Assembly (NCBI GenBank): GCA_040221175.1
Contig: JAVJVK010000004.1
Coordinates: 352,268 to 416,267 of the forward strand
Source of the DNA: Phycisphaerales bacterium
GTDB lineage: Bacteria > Planctomycetota > Phycisphaerae > Phycisphaerales > UBA1924
Direction: 5' to 3'
Length of the DNA: 64,000 bases
The position numbers were made by a program, and so were the translations under genes. Below the pieces are notes generated by a model that did no database searches, was not told where the DNA came from, and saw nothing but the letters and a program-made list of their open reading frames with translations. Positions 8,204 to 17,653 of the stretch are shown here, one piece after another; the first letter of the stretch is position 1; each line of letters starts with the position of its first letter.

Positions 8204-9931
8204 TTACCGATCCCGGATCGCCCGGACCACCAGCAGCACGTCGATGATGTCGACGCGGCCGTCGCCGTTGAGGTCCTCGGGGCAGCCGACGCAGGGGCCC
8301 AGGGCGTGCAGGACGGCCAGCAGGTCGTGGATGTTGACCTCGCAGTCGCCGGTGACGTCGCCGAAGACGCTGCAGCCGCCGCCCGTGACGCGGAAGATGG
8401 CCGTGGTGCCCGAGACCTCGTGGGCCGCCAGCAGCAGGGCCTCGCCCGTGGGGCTGTCATCGGCCGAGATAAACACCAGGCCCTCGGGAGCCAGATCGCC
8501 CGCGGTGCCCAGTGCCGGGTCGCCCGAGAAGTCGCGGGTGTTGATGTAGCTCTCGAAGGCTGGCTCGTTCGGGTTGGTGATGTCGTAGACGAAGATGCCG
8601 CCGACGCGCTCGGCGCCGATGAAGGCGTAGGTGTTGCCACCGATGGCGCCCAGCGTCAGCGCCTCGGGCTCGGGGCCCTTGTCGTCGCTGCGGTTGTCGA
8701 AGCTGTCGTTCTCGTCGTTGGTGCTGTTGAAGTCGTCGGGCAGCAGCATGGCGGTAATCTCTTCCAAGTCGCTGCCCGAGTCGAAGACCAGGCTGCCATC
8801 GGTCGAGTAGATGCTGAAGCTGCGGGCGCCGTAGCTGAACAGGCGGTCGTAGTCGCCGTCGCCGTCGGTGTCGCCGGCCGTTGTCGTGATGTTCAGGCGG
8901 CCGAGGTTCTCGTCGAGCTGCAAGGTCGCCGCATCGGGGAAGGCGTCCGGATCGAGGGTCAGGTCGCCCACGCGGGCCTCCTCGCTGAAGCCGTCGTAGT
9001 CACGGGCGTCGCCCTCGTTGGCGGTGACGATGAACGTGCGGCCGCCGGTCTCGTACGTTGCGATCGAATCGGGCAGCGGGAAGCCGAAGACCGGCCACGT
9101 CGTGATGTTGATCTCGCCGTCGCGGTTGCTCACGTCCATTGCGTTGGCCGCCAGGCCGTGGTTCTTGACGCCAAGGCCCCAGATGTCGCTCACGCGGGCG
9201 GCGCGGATGTTCACCTCGACGATCGCGTTGTTCTCCTGGCACACGACGTAGGCCGTGCGGCTATCGGCGTCGACGGCGATGTACTCGGGTTCGAGGTCCT
9301 GGGCGATGGTCGCGCCCGGGCCGAAGATGCGGACGCTCTCGTTCAGGTCGCCCGGGCGGATGCGGCCGAAGTCCGCCGTGCGCACATCGCGCTGGCGAAC
9401 GGTGCGGCCCGGGCGGATGCGGATGACGCTGACGCTGCCCTCGGGGTCGACGGCGTAGTCGGCGCTCGGCTCGCCCTCGTTGGCGACGAGGAGGTAGCGG
9501 CCATCGGGCGTGAAGGTCAGCATGTCGGGCAGTGCGCCCACCTCGACGGCCGACTCGAAGGCGCCATCGGTTCCAAAGAAGGCGACGGTGCCGTTGTCCT
9601 GGGCGACGTCGGCCTCGACGGCGACCGCGACCCGGCCGTTGCTCACCGCCACGGAGTTCACGCCCGCGCCGTAGGGCGCCAGGTCGATGGTGAAGGCGAG
9701 CACGGGGTTGCTGGGGTCGGCGATGTCCAGCGCGTCGACGGTGTTGGCGTTGGCGTTGGTGACGAAGGCCAGGCCGCTCTGGGCGTCGTAGGCCACGATC
9801 TCGGCGGCGCCCTCGTCGAAGGCCCCGGTCTCGTAGCGGCCGAGGAACTCGAGTTCCACGGTCTGGGCGATGGCGGGTGCGGCGGTGGTCGCCACGGCGA
9901 GTCCGCAGACGGCAAGCACGCTCTTGAACAT
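8204..9931 (-). CDS. Secreted choice-of-anchor I family protein with C-terminal dockerin
   Basis: 575 residues from MFKSVLAVCGLAV (ATG complement 9929-9931), a clean signal peptide with cleavage likely after APAIAQ. The body is a beta-propeller-like region (GAAEIVAYDAQSGLAFVTNAN, DGRYLLVANEGEPS, TFIVTANEGDARDYDG, GPEPEALTLG), the pattern of the choice-of-anchor I family, related to alkaline-phosphatase/phytase-like propellers. The C terminus holds two EF-hand-like dockerin repeats (DVTGDCEVNIHDLLAVLHAL and DLNGDGRVDIIDVLLVVRAI), here of the ordinary type, not the GC type of its neighbours. Enzyme activity is not shown by the sequence. Confidence 0.82.
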   Translation of the reverse strand: MFKSVLAVCGLAVATTAAPAIAQTVELEFLGRYETGAFDEGAAEIVAYDAQSGLAFVTNANANTVDALDIADPSNPVLAFTIDLAPYGAGVNSVAVSNGRVAVAVEADVAQDNGTVAFFGTDGAFESAVEVGALPDMLTFTPDGRYLLVANEGEPSADYAVDPEGSVSVIRIRPGRTVRQRDVRTADFGRIRPGDLNESVRIFGPGATIAQDLEPEYIAVDADSRTAYVVCQENNAIVEVNIRAARVSDIWGLGVKNHGLAANAMDVSNRDGEINITTWPVFGFPLPDSIATYETGGRTFIVTANEGDARDYDGFSEEARVGDLTLDPDAFPDAATLQLDENLGRLNITTTAGDTDGDGDYDRLFSYGARSFSIYSTDGSLVFDSGSDLEEITAMLLPDDFNSTNDENDSFDNRSDDKGPEPEALTLGAIGGNTYAFIGAERVGGIFVYDITNPNEPAFESYINTRDFSGDPALGTAGDLAPEGLVFISADDSPTGEALLLAAHEVSGTTAIFRVTGGGCSVFGDVTGDCEVNIHDLLAVLHALGPCVGCPEDLNGDGRVDIIDVLLVVRAIRDR

Positions 9932-10078
9932 ATTCGGGCTCTCCTCATCGATGCCAGCGAGCGCCGCGCGGCATCCGTTGCCGCGCCGGCGTGGCCCGAA
10001 GATAGAGAGCACGCGCGCTCCCCTCACGCACGCTGCGCATTGCTTGCCAAGTCTTCACGATTCCTGAACGCCCGGGCG

Positions 10079-11428
10079 TCAGGGGCAGCCGGCGTCGAAG
10101 GCGTTCTGGAAGGCCAGGAAGTCGAAGAGCGTGAACTGGCCATCAGCGTCGAAGTCGGCCCGGGGGTCCATGGCGTCGAAGAGGTTCTGGAAGCACAGGA
10201 AATCGAACACCAGCAGCAGCCCATCGCCGTCGCAGTCGGCTCGGCAGTCGGGCAGCGGGCAACCCCATCGCGCCACGCTCCGAGCACTGGTCGAGCCGGC
10301 GAGGGTGAAGTCGCCGCCGGCGTATGCCTCGGCACGGCCGGGCGGGCCAGCCCCTGGGTGAACCGCGAGCACGGTCCCGTTCACGCCCTCGCCGAGGGTT
10401 CGCCAGGCGATCCCGTCCCATCGAGCGATGTTCACGAACGCCTCGCCACCGATCCGAGAGAACTGCCCCGCCGCGATGAGCCCGCTCGGGGTGCTGGCCA
10501 GCGCGCGCACGGCGTCGTTCATGCCGGCGCCGACGGCCGCCCAGCGGTCGCCATCCCATCGCGCGATCGAGCCGGTGAAGACGCCGCCAGCCATGGTGAA
10601 TCGACCGCCAGCGAACAGGGCCGGGCCGCTGCCGTCGTCATGGACGGCCAGGTCGTACACGGCGGCCCGGAAGCCGGACAATCCCTCGCCCAGGCCGGAC
10701 CAACGCCGACCGTCCCATCGCGCGATATACGGAAGCGGGTCGCCCCCGGCACGAAGGAAATCGCCCGCAGCGTACAGCGCCGGCCCATCGCCGTCATCGA
10801 AGACCGCCAGCGCTTCGACGGCTCCGGGCGTCCCCCCGCCGATACCGCCGCCTAACGCCGACCACGTCGCGCCGTCCCATGCTGCGACGGACGCGGCGTC
10901 GACGCCGCCCGCGCGATCGAAGAGGCCACCGGCAACCAGCCTCGGGCCGTCGCCAAGGTCGACGACCTGCAATGCCAGCACCCGTCCTTCGATGCCACCG
11001 CCGACGCCGGACCACGACTGGCCGTCCCACCGCGCAATCGACGCGGCGTCGACGATGCCGGCGCGCGTGAACAGCCCGCCCGCGTAGAGAGCCGGGCCGG
11101 TTCCGTCGTCGTATACGGCCAGCGCCTCGACGTCGCCGTCCAGGCCAGGCTCCAGCCGCGGCTCGAGCGAACTCCAGCACTCGCCATCCCACTGGGCGAT
11201 GTTGCCGGCCGGTTGCCCGCCGGCCAGCGTGAAAGAGCCCCCGGCCACGAGCACGCGGCCGCCATCGCCGTCGTAGTCGGCCAGCACCCGCACGATGCCG
11301 CTGATCCCCGGCCGGCCGATGGGCCCGTCCCAGGTCGGCTTGCAGTGCTGCGCCGCCGCGGACGTGCCCGCCGCGAGGGCGATGAGCGCGGCGGCCGCAC
11401 GGGAGGCACGAAGCATCGGCGATCGCAT
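10079..11428 (-). CDS. Secreted beta-propeller-like protein with GC-type dockerin tail
   Basis: 449 residues. The start at ATG complement 11426-11428 is supported by AGGAG 7-8 bases upstream and opens a signal peptide (AAAALIALAAGTSAAAQ). The body has about seven repeats of the form IARWDG-x-W-x-x-LG-x-G followed by V-x-AL and a D-D-G-x-G-P-x-L-Y/F-AGG strand, which predicts a propeller. The last 60 residues hold two calcium-loop repeats (DCDGDGLLLVFDFLCFQNLFDAMDP, DFDADGQFTLFDFLAFQNAFDAGCP), the GC-type dockerin. The function is unknown; surface attachment through the tail is inferred. A shorter paralogue lies in the mobile element at 56698-58236. Confidence 0.82.
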   Translation of the reverse strand: MRSPMLRASRAAAALIALAAGTSAAAQHCKPTWDGPIGRPGISGIVRVLADYDGDGGRVLVAGGSFTLAGGQPAGNIAQWDGECWSSLEPRLEPGLDGDVEALAVYDDGTGPALYAGGLFTRAGIVDAASIARWDGQSWSGVGGGIEGRVLALQVVDLGDGPRLVAGGLFDRAGGVDAASVAAWDGATWSALGGGIGGGTPGAVEALAVFDDGDGPALYAAGDFLRAGGDPLPYIARWDGRRWSGLGEGLSGFRAAVYDLAVHDDGSGPALFAGGRFTMAGGVFTGSIARWDGDRWAAVGAGMNDAVRALASTPSGLIAAGQFSRIGGEAFVNIARWDGIAWRTLGEGVNGTVLAVHPGAGPPGRAEAYAGGDFTLAGSTSARSVARWGCPLPDCRADCDGDGLLLVFDFLCFQNLFDAMDPRADFDADGQFTLFDFLAFQNAFDAGCP

Positions 11429-11543
11429 CGGTGGACTCCTTCCGTGCCCAGCATACCAGAAAGCGCGGCGGCACGCAAGGGCGGTGATGGCAACCTTGAC
11501 GCCCCCGTTGCCCGCGCGGGCCGCTGATGCGGTCCCACCGGCC

Positions 11544-11690
11544 CCCGATCGGGCCGGACGAGCCCCCGGCGCGGCCGGACCAGAGCCCGATCCGGCCGAA
11601 CCGAGCCTCGGCACGGCCAAACCAACCCCCAGCGCGGCCGAACCAACCCCCGGCGCGGGCCCACCGGCCGCTCGTCCGGCCCGACAGGAA
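11544..11690. repeat. Intergenic tandem repeat, seven 21-bp units
   Basis: Seven consecutive 21-base units of the general form CCCGGCGCGGCCGGACCAGAG, each diverged at several positions but with no insertion or deletion. In one plus-strand frame they read as heptapeptides of the form P-P-A-R-P-N-Q, but no start or conserved protein supports coding. It fills most of the gap (11429-11782) between two divergent genes. Two other intergenic arrays (22756-23007, 28048-28309) share the 21/42-bp period with different sequences. Confidence 0.85.
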
Positions 11691-11782
11691 CTTCCGCTGG
11701 GCAACCGGATTCCAATCAAGCCGCCCCCGAACCCCGCCGATAGCCACGCTGGAGACCGTTCGAGCACCCAGGAGACCCGGCC

Positions 11783-12466
11783 ATGGCACGCTACCCCCGC
11801 CCCCAGCAGGAACTGGCCCAGTGGGCCACGCAGAAGGCCGCCGTGTGGGCGAGCGCCGAGAACATCGGGCTCACCGAGGGCCAGACCGCCCTGCTGACCC
11901 AGCGGGCGGCGGCGTTCGCGCTCGCCCTCAAGCAGCACCTGGCCGCCGAGGCGGCGGCGCGCAGCGCCCGGCAGAAGAAGGACACCACGCGCGACGAGCT
12001 GCGCCACCTGCTGACCGGGTGCATCGGCGCCATCGACAACCACGCGGCCCTGACGCACGATCCGAGCGTCTATTCGCGGGCGTTGCTCGAGGCCCCCGGC
12101 ACGCCAAGCAGCAGGCCAACCCCAGCGCCGCCCCGGATCGCCGAGCTGCGGATGAACCGCGGCGGGCGCATCGAGATCACGATTGAAGCCACCACCGGCG
12201 GCTCGGCGATCTTCGAGATCGAGCGGTCGTCCCAGGGCCTCGACGGCCAGGAGGGCCCCTTCGAGTTCGTGGCCGCCACGGCGAGCAAGACGCACGTGGA
12301 CGCCGACACCCCCCGCGGCATCGCCATGGCCTGGTACCGCGTGCGCACGCGGCTGACCAACGGCAAGGTGAGCCAGTGGACGCTGCCCCACGGCCTGCCC
12401 TACGGCCCGCTGCGCACGGCCGAGCCGGGGGCGGGCCACGACGCCGCCCCGCGCGCGGCCGGCTAG
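11783..12466 (+). CDS. Hypothetical protein, possible fibronectin-III-like C terminus
   Basis: 227 residues. The first 100 are helical (WATQKAAVWASAENIGLTEGQ, FALALKQHLAAEAAAR) and resemble small planctomycete proteins that test tolerance of amino-acid-rich spacers, with no known function. Residues 110-205 look like one beta-sandwich: RIEITIEATTGGSAIFEIERSS then FVAATASKTHVDADTPRGIAMAWYRVRTRLTNGKVSQW, the strand order of a fibronectin type III module. No signal peptide is seen. Its stop overlaps the stop of the convergent gene: the four bases CTAG at 12463-12466 serve both strands. Confidence 0.6.
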   Translation: MARYPRPQQELAQWATQKAAVWASAENIGLTEGQTALLTQRAAAFALALKQHLAAEAAARSARQKKDTTRDELRHLLTGCIGAIDNHAALTHDPSVYSRALLEAPGTPSSRPTPAPPRIAELRMNRGGRIEITIEATTGGSAIFEIERSSQGLDGQEGPFEFVAATASKTHVDADTPRGIAMAWYRVRTRLTNGKVSQWTLPHGLPYGPLRTAEPGAGHDAAPRAAG

Positions 12467-14769
12467 CAGCCCGCGTCGAAGGCCGTCTGGAACGCGAGGA
12501 AGTCGAAGATCGTCAGCACGCCGTCGCCGTCGAAGTCGGCGACGGGGTCGCCCGCGTCGAAGCTGGTCTGGAAGGCCAGGAAGTCGAAGAGCGTCAGCGC
12601 GCCGTCGCCGTCGACGTCGACGCGGCAGATGCGCGGCAGGCGGGTGAGGAAGGACTGCCCCCGATCGGAAGCCTCGTAGGCCATGGCCACGTCGGGCACG
12701 CCGTCGCCGTCGATGTCGCCCAGGTCCGCGTCGGCGGGCACGCGGTTGGCGACCTGCCGGTACAGCGTGCCCGGGGCCGGCTCGCCACGCACGCCAACGT
12801 GCAGGCCCAGGGTGTTCTCCTCGCGTCCCACGACCACGGCCTCGGGCAGGCCGTCGCCGTTGAGGTCGGCGACCCGCAGGCGCTGGGGCCGCGGCACGGT
12901 GGGCGTGGGGCTTGGCTCGCCGAAGACGCCCCCGCCCAGGTTCTTCAGGATGGCGATCGTCCCGTCGGCCTCGTTGACGGCGTAGAGATCGGGCCGCCCA
13001 TCCCCGTCGGCGTCGGCCAGGGCGACGCCGTGGGGCCGATCGCCCACGGGGTACCGCCCGGCTTCGGCGAACGCGCCCGCGCCGTCGTTGAGCAGGATGC
13101 TCGCGTCGTCGTTGAACTCGTTGACGACGGCGGCGTCCAGGTCGCCGTCGCCGTCCAGGTCGGCCAGGGCGATGTCCCACGGCCGGATGCCCACGGCAAC
13201 CGGCGGCAGTTCCTCGAACCGGCGGTCGCCCAGGTTGACCAGCACGCGCACGTCGTTGCTGCTGACGCACGCGACGGCGAGGTCGCCCAGCCCGTCGCCG
13301 GTCAGGTCGCCGATCGCCACGCCCCGGGGCCCGTTGCCAAGGGGCAGGCGGACCTCGTCCAGCAGCGTGCCCCCGCCGCGGACAAAGACCACGCTGACGT
13401 CGTCGGAGATCTCGTTGGCCACGGCGATGTCGCCCCGACCGTCGCCGTCGAGGTCGCCGATGGCGATGCCGGCCGCGCCGCGTCCGATGTCCACGGCCCG
13501 GGCGACGGCGAAGTTCGCATCGCCCAGGTTGCGCGAGACAAGCAGGCGATCGAGATGGTCGGCCACGACGATGTCGGCCAGCCCGTTGCCGCTGATGTCC
13601 CCGGCGGCGACCGCCCGGCCGACCTCTACCTGGCCGCCGTTGAGCGACTCGAAGCCCGCCAGGTGCGCGCCGCCCCGGGCGTCGAACACGAGCACCTCGC
13701 TCTGCTCGGTGTTGGTCGCCACGGCGACCTCGGCGACGCCGTCGCCATCGAAGTCTTCGGTCAGCACGGCGACCGGGCGGCTGCCCGTGGCGTAGCGGCC
13801 GCCGACGACAAAGTCGCCGTCGCCGGTGGCCAGCAGCGTGCCGACCTCGTCGGAGAAGAAGTTGGCGGTCACCAGATCGGCTCGGCCGTCGCCATCGACG
13901 TCGCCCGCGGCCACGGCGTGCGAATCGAGGATGTAGACCGAGTATCCGGTGCGCGTGCCCAGCCCGCCCGCGCGGTCGTTCTCGAAGATTGCGACCGTGC
14001 CCGAACCGCACGAGGGATGGACGATGTAGCCGGAAGTCGCCACGACGTCGGGCCACCCGTCGCCCGTCACGTCGGCGACGGCCATCTCTTCGATCTCGCA
14101 CTCGGTCGCCAGGATCGTCTCGGGCCCCATCACGCCCGCGCCCTGGTTTGGCACCAGCACGATGCGCCCCCGCGCGGGCGCGAGGCGGATGCAGTCGAGG
14201 TCGCCATCGCCGTCGAAGTCGGCAAGTTCGATCTGCGTGGAATCGAACTCGATGGGGTATCGCGTGATGCTCGAAAAATTGCCCTCGCCGTCGTTGAGCA
14301 TCACCGCGAGTTCGCCCCGCTCGAGGCTGGCGACGATGTCCAGGTCGCCGTCGCCGTCCATGTCTCCCAGGCGGATCGCCTGGGCCTCCTTGAGGAAGAA
14401 TTCGTATCGCACGGGCGCGGCCAGCAGCCCGTCGCCGAGGTTCCGCATCACCGAGACGGCGTCGTCGTATGGCCTGCCGGTCACCACGTCGGCCAGGCCG
14501 TCGCCGTTCAGGTCGCCGGCGTCGCCCAGGGTGCCGATGCCGGTGGTGTCGATTGGCGCACCGAAGCCGTCTGGCCCATTGGCGATGACCAGCAGTCGCT
14601 GGCTACCCGCGAACACGAGCAGGTCCTGCCGGCCGTCGCCGTTGAAATCGGCCGCCCGCAGCCCGGAGCAGCCGCGACCGATGGCGATGCGCTCGGGCGC
14701 GGGCAGGTCCTGGCCCGCTCGGGCAACGCAGGCAAGCAGCATGATGGTGAGCGGAACGAGTCGGGTCAT
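12463..14769 (-). CDS. Secreted FG-GAP/VCBS-repeat protein with GC-type dockerin tail
   Basis: 768 residues with a signal peptide (LVPLTIMLLACVARAGQ). The body is a long run of about a dozen FG-GAP/VCBS repeats, each centred on D-x-D/N-G-D-G-x-x-D (examples: ADFNGDGRQDLLVF, GDMDGDGDLDIVAS, ADLDGDGDLDAAVV, ADADGDGRPDLYAV). Such repeats bind calcium and fold as an integrin-like beta-propeller, usually two propellers at this length. The C terminus carries two dockerin-like repeats ending FDAGC. Likely a secreted or surface-bound adhesin-like protein; the ligand is unknown. It overlaps the stop of the convergent gene by 4 bp. Confidence 0.87.
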   Translation of the reverse strand: MTRLVPLTIMLLACVARAGQDLPAPERIAIGRGCSGLRAADFNGDGRQDLLVFAGSQRLLVIANGPDGFGAPIDTTGIGTLGDAGDLNGDGLADVVTGRPYDDAVSVMRNLGDGLLAAPVRYEFFLKEAQAIRLGDMDGDGDLDIVASLERGELAVMLNDGEGNFSSITRYPIEFDSTQIELADFDGDGDLDCIRLAPARGRIVLVPNQGAGVMGPETILATECEIEEMAVADVTGDGWPDVVATSGYIVHPSCGSGTVAIFENDRAGGLGTRTGYSVYILDSHAVAAGDVDGDGRADLVTANFFSDEVGTLLATGDGDFVVGGRYATGSRPVAVLTEDFDGDGVAEVAVATNTEQSEVLVFDARGGAHLAGFESLNGGQVEVGRAVAAGDISGNGLADIVVADHLDRLLVSRNLGDANFAVARAVDIGRGAAGIAIGDLDGDGRGDIAVANEISDDVSVVFVRGGGTLLDEVRLPLGNGPRGVAIGDLTGDGLGDLAVACVSSNDVRVLVNLGDRRFEELPPVAVGIRPWDIALADLDGDGDLDAAVVNEFNDDASILLNDGAGAFAEAGRYPVGDRPHGVALADADGDGRPDLYAVNEADGTIAILKNLGGGVFGEPSPTPTVPRPQRLRVADLNGDGLPEAVVVGREENTLGLHVGVRGEPAPGTLYRQVANRVPADADLGDIDGDGVPDVAMAYEASDRGQSFLTRLPRICRVDVDGDGALTLFDFLAFQTSFDAGDPVADFDGDGVLTIFDFLAFQTAFDAGC

Positions 14770-14874
14770 GGCGTCTCCCCCGGTGTGTGCGGTTGCACCC
14801 TGCCCGCGGGCGTGTATACGCCCGCACGCTCGGACCGGTTGCCCCGCACACCCGCGCTCGGCAACGCTGGCCGC

Positions 14875-16728
14875 CTACGCGCACCCCGCGTCGAAGGCGT
14901 TCTGAAAAGCAAGGAAGTCGAAGATCGTGAACGCGCCGTCGCCGTCGAAGTCGGCACGGGGGTCCATCGCGTCGAAGAGGTTCTGGAAAGCGAGGAAGTC
15001 GAAGATGGTCAATTCGCCGTCGCCATCCAGGTCGGCCGGGCAATCGTCGCACTCGGTGGCGATGGGGTCGAAGGCGACGACGCCCTTGGTCGGGTCGTCG
15101 CTGGCATCGAAGATGCGCCCGGCGATGGCGGCGAGGTCATCGGTGCCCCAGCAGTTTCCGGTGGCGTCGACGCCGGCGCGGGCGTTGTTGTAGATGTCGG
15201 CGCCCTGGTCGGCCGTGTTGCCCGTGAAGCGGTTGCGCAGGTCGCCCTCGGCGGCCAGGGTCGCGAGCTGGGTGGTTCCCGAGCCGATGTGCACGGCCCC
15301 GCCCAGGCGCGCGGCGTTGGCCTCGAACGTGTTGCCGGCGATCTCGATCCCGAAGTTGGTGAACGCGCCGCCGATGGCCCCGCCCAGGTCGGCCGCGTTG
15401 CCGCGGAACGTGTTGGACTCGATGCGCAGGCGGTCGCCGAAGAACCCCGACGCGTCGATGGCGCCGCCGGCGGCCTCGGTCGTGTTCTCGATGAACGCGT
15501 TGTCGCGCAGCACCACCTCGTTGATGCCCGAGCCGCGGAAGATCCGCACCGCGCCGCCGCTGCGGACGGCCGTGTTGCGCTCGAAGGTGTTGCGCGCGAC
15601 CACCGCGTCCCACACGCCCAGCGCGAGGCCGCCGTTGAGGTCGCCGTGGTTGTCCTGGAACGTGCAGTCCAGGACCTCGACCAGCGACGGGGCGACGGGG
15701 ACCTCCACGAGCAGCCCCGCGCCCGAGGAGGTCGCCGACGTGTTGCCGATGAAGCGGCACCGCTCGAACCGCACGGTCCTGGACGCGCCCAGGGGCGACT
15801 CGACACGCACGTCGGCCCCGCCGCCGGACCGCGCGCTCGTGTTGGAGAGGAAGTCGCAGTCGATGACCGCCGAGGAGAGCCTGGGGTTCAGCAGGAGCCC
15901 GCCGCCGCCGCGCGTGGCGTCGTTGGACTCGTTCATCTCGAACACGCACTGGCGGATGGTCCAGCCGCCCGACAGGACGGCCCCACCACCGAAGATGCTC
16001 GCGCCGCCGACGCCGTTGCGCCGGAACACGCAGCGGAGCACCTCGCCCCGGGCCGAGTCGAAGATGCCCATGCGCAGGCCCCCGCCGGCGTTGTCCTCGA
16101 AGACGCAGTCGTGCAGCATCAGGCGGGCGGCCGAGCCCCCGCGAAACTGCACGCCGACGTTGGCATGGCGGATCGAGACCCGCTTGATCCACATGGCGGG
16201 CTCTTCCAGGAAGGCCGCGAAGTGCACGCCCGACTCGGAGCAATGCTCGATCTCGACGCCCTCGAAGTACACCGGCGTGGGACCGATCTCGACCGCTCGC
16301 ACGGCCTCGCTCATTGCCACGTTGCGAAAGATCGGCCCGCGGATGTAGTCGCCCTCGGGCGTGGTGACCGCCGGCGTGTCGAGGCTGGAGAGAACCCCCT
16401 GCCACCCGCCGACGGCGCCCGAGGCCGACCGCAGCACGATCTCGCCCCCGCCCTGCCCGTCGGCGATGAGGACGCCGAGGCTCGCGTCCAGGGCCGTGCC
16501 GCCCTCGAAGGCGACCTCGACGCCCGGCTCGATGGTCAGCACCGCCCCGCCGATGAGTGCCACCGTCTCGGTTGCGAGGTACGGGCTCTGGGCGAGCGTC
16601 CAGGTCGTGTCCTGGTCGATGAGCCCGCCCACCGTGGTCTGCCCGAAGGCCACGCCGCCGCCCGGGCCCGCGGTGATGCCCACCACGGCCGCCACGATCG
16701 CCCAGCACGCACGAATTCCGCTCCGCAT
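14875..16728 (-). CDS. Secreted right-handed parallel beta-helix protein with GC-type dockerin tail
   Basis: 617 residues from MRSGIRACWAIVAAVVG (ATG complement 16726-16728); the frame opens further upstream without signal-peptide sense. After a signal peptide there is a pectate-lyase-like beta-helix with many coils of the form N-x-F-x-x-N-x-A-x-x-G-G-A (RNTFERNTAVRSGGAVRIF, DNAFIENTTEAAGGAI, NTFRGNAADLGGAIGG). The C terminus has two GC-type dockerin repeats (DLDGDGELTIFDFLAFQNLFDAMDP, DFDGDGAFTIFDFLAFQNAFDAGCA). Beta-helices of this kind occur in polysaccharide lyases and in adhesins; no catalytic set is recognisable. It is the upstream-most of four minus-strand secreted dockerin genes. Confidence 0.85.
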   Translation of the reverse strand: MRSGIRACWAIVAAVVGITAGPGGGVAFGQTTVGGLIDQDTTWTLAQSPYLATETVALIGGAVLTIEPGVEVAFEGGTALDASLGVLIADGQGGGEIVLRSASGAVGGWQGVLSSLDTPAVTTPEGDYIRGPIFRNVAMSEAVRAVEIGPTPVYFEGVEIEHCSESGVHFAAFLEEPAMWIKRVSIRHANVGVQFRGGSAARLMLHDCVFEDNAGGGLRMGIFDSARGEVLRCVFRRNGVGGASIFGGGAVLSGGWTIRQCVFEMNESNDATRGGGGLLLNPRLSSAVIDCDFLSNTSARSGGGADVRVESPLGASRTVRFERCRFIGNTSATSSGAGLLVEVPVAPSLVEVLDCTFQDNHGDLNGGLALGVWDAVVARNTFERNTAVRSGGAVRIFRGSGINEVVLRDNAFIENTTEAAGGAIDASGFFGDRLRIESNTFRGNAADLGGAIGGAFTNFGIEIAGNTFEANAARLGGAVHIGSGTTQLATLAAEGDLRNRFTGNTADQGADIYNNARAGVDATGNCWGTDDLAAIAGRIFDASDDPTKGVVAFDPIATECDDCPADLDGDGELTIFDFLAFQNLFDAMDPRADFDGDGAFTIFDFLAFQNAFDAGCA

Positions 16729-16841
16729 CGCTCGCCCTCCCCGCGACCGATGCCGCGTTGGGCCCAGCATACCGCAAACGCCGCCGCGACGCAAGCCGAT
16801 CTGGCCCCACGGCCCCGCCGGGCCGCTAGCGTCCACGCGAG

Positions 16842-17531
16842 ATGCCCGAGCCGCTGCCCGCAACCACCGGCCCCGCCGTCCCCGCCGACCACGCCTGCGC
16901 CGCGTGCGGCTACCTCATGGGACCGGCGGGCGGCCGGACGTGCTCCGAGTGCGGGCGCGTGGCGACGGATGAGGATCAGACGCAGCCGCTGCGCCGCCGC
17001 GTGTATGTTGAGGCAACATTGGTGCCCACGGTCGCCGCGTGGCTCGTCGCGACGGTCGGCGCGATGTCGCTGCTGGGATACGCGCCGATTACCATCGGAT
17101 ACGCGATCTTTGCGTTGCTGCACGCTGGCGTCATGGCGGCCGTCGTCGGTCACTGGGGCAGCCGTATGACGGCCGATCGCGTCATGCACATCGCCACCCT
17201 CCGCAGCGGCTGGGTGCTGCACGTGCCTTTGCTCGCCGGCATCGCTGCGCTCGAGTTCATGGAAGCAAACCGATGGCGGTTCATGCTCGGCAGCCCGAGG
17301 CAGGGCAACCTCGCGATGCCCGACGCCATCGGCATCGGCGCGCCGCTGCTCGTGCTGCTGGGCATCGTGCTGCACCGCGCCATGGCCCGCCGGGCGCACC
17401 GCATCGCGGGCATCACCGAGTTCGCGCGCGAGCGCACGACGCCGTTCGTGCAACGCGGCTGGCTCTACCCCCCGCTCTTCGCCTCGGCCCTCATCGCCAT
17501 CGGCTACGTGCTGCACGTGCTGACGCGTTGA
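16842..17531 (+). CDS. Zinc-ribbon membrane protein
   Basis: 229 residues. An N-terminal zinc ribbon with two CxxC knuckles (CAACGYLM at about 19-26 and CSECGR at about 34-39) is followed by about four hydrophobic spans (VPTVAAWLVATVGAMSLLG, ITIGYAIFALLHAGVMAAVV, IGAPLLVLLGIVLHRAM, LFASALIAIGYVLHVL). This layout is common in planctomycete proteins of unknown function. It starts 113 bp from the divergent beta-helix gene and shares no operon partner. Confidence 0.72.
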   Translation: MPEPLPATTGPAVPADHACAACGYLMGPAGGRTCSECGRVATDEDQTQPLRRRVYVEATLVPTVAAWLVATVGAMSLLGYAPITIGYAIFALLHAGVMAAVVGHWGSRMTADRVMHIATLRSGWVLHVPLLAGIAALEFMEANRWRFMLGSPRQGNLAMPDAIGIGAPLLVLLGIVLHRAMARRAHRIAGITEFARERTTPFVQRGWLYPPLFASALIAIGYVLHVLTR

Positions 17532-17653
17532 GGCCCGGGGAGGCCCGCCCCCGCGTACGAGCCCGCGGCCCCGCCGGCAAGGCGATAAGACCAAAGTCGC
17601 CCGCTCGCCGGCGCAAGCCCGAAGGGCGCGGCTCCGCCGACGAGGCGACAAGC

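Noticed and set aside
10079..14101. Minus-strand frame of about 1340 codons
   Set aside because: Only its last 449 codons (10079-11428) are a gene. The upper part is a frame-shifted shadow of the FG-GAP gene, joined through the 21-bp repeat array.
12376..17169. Very long plus-strand open frame (about 1600 codons) opposite the secreted-protein genes
   Set aside because: It is a shadow of GC-rich minus-strand genes that have signal peptides, repeat motifs and dockerin tails. The plus frame reads as low-complexity sequence with no known motif.
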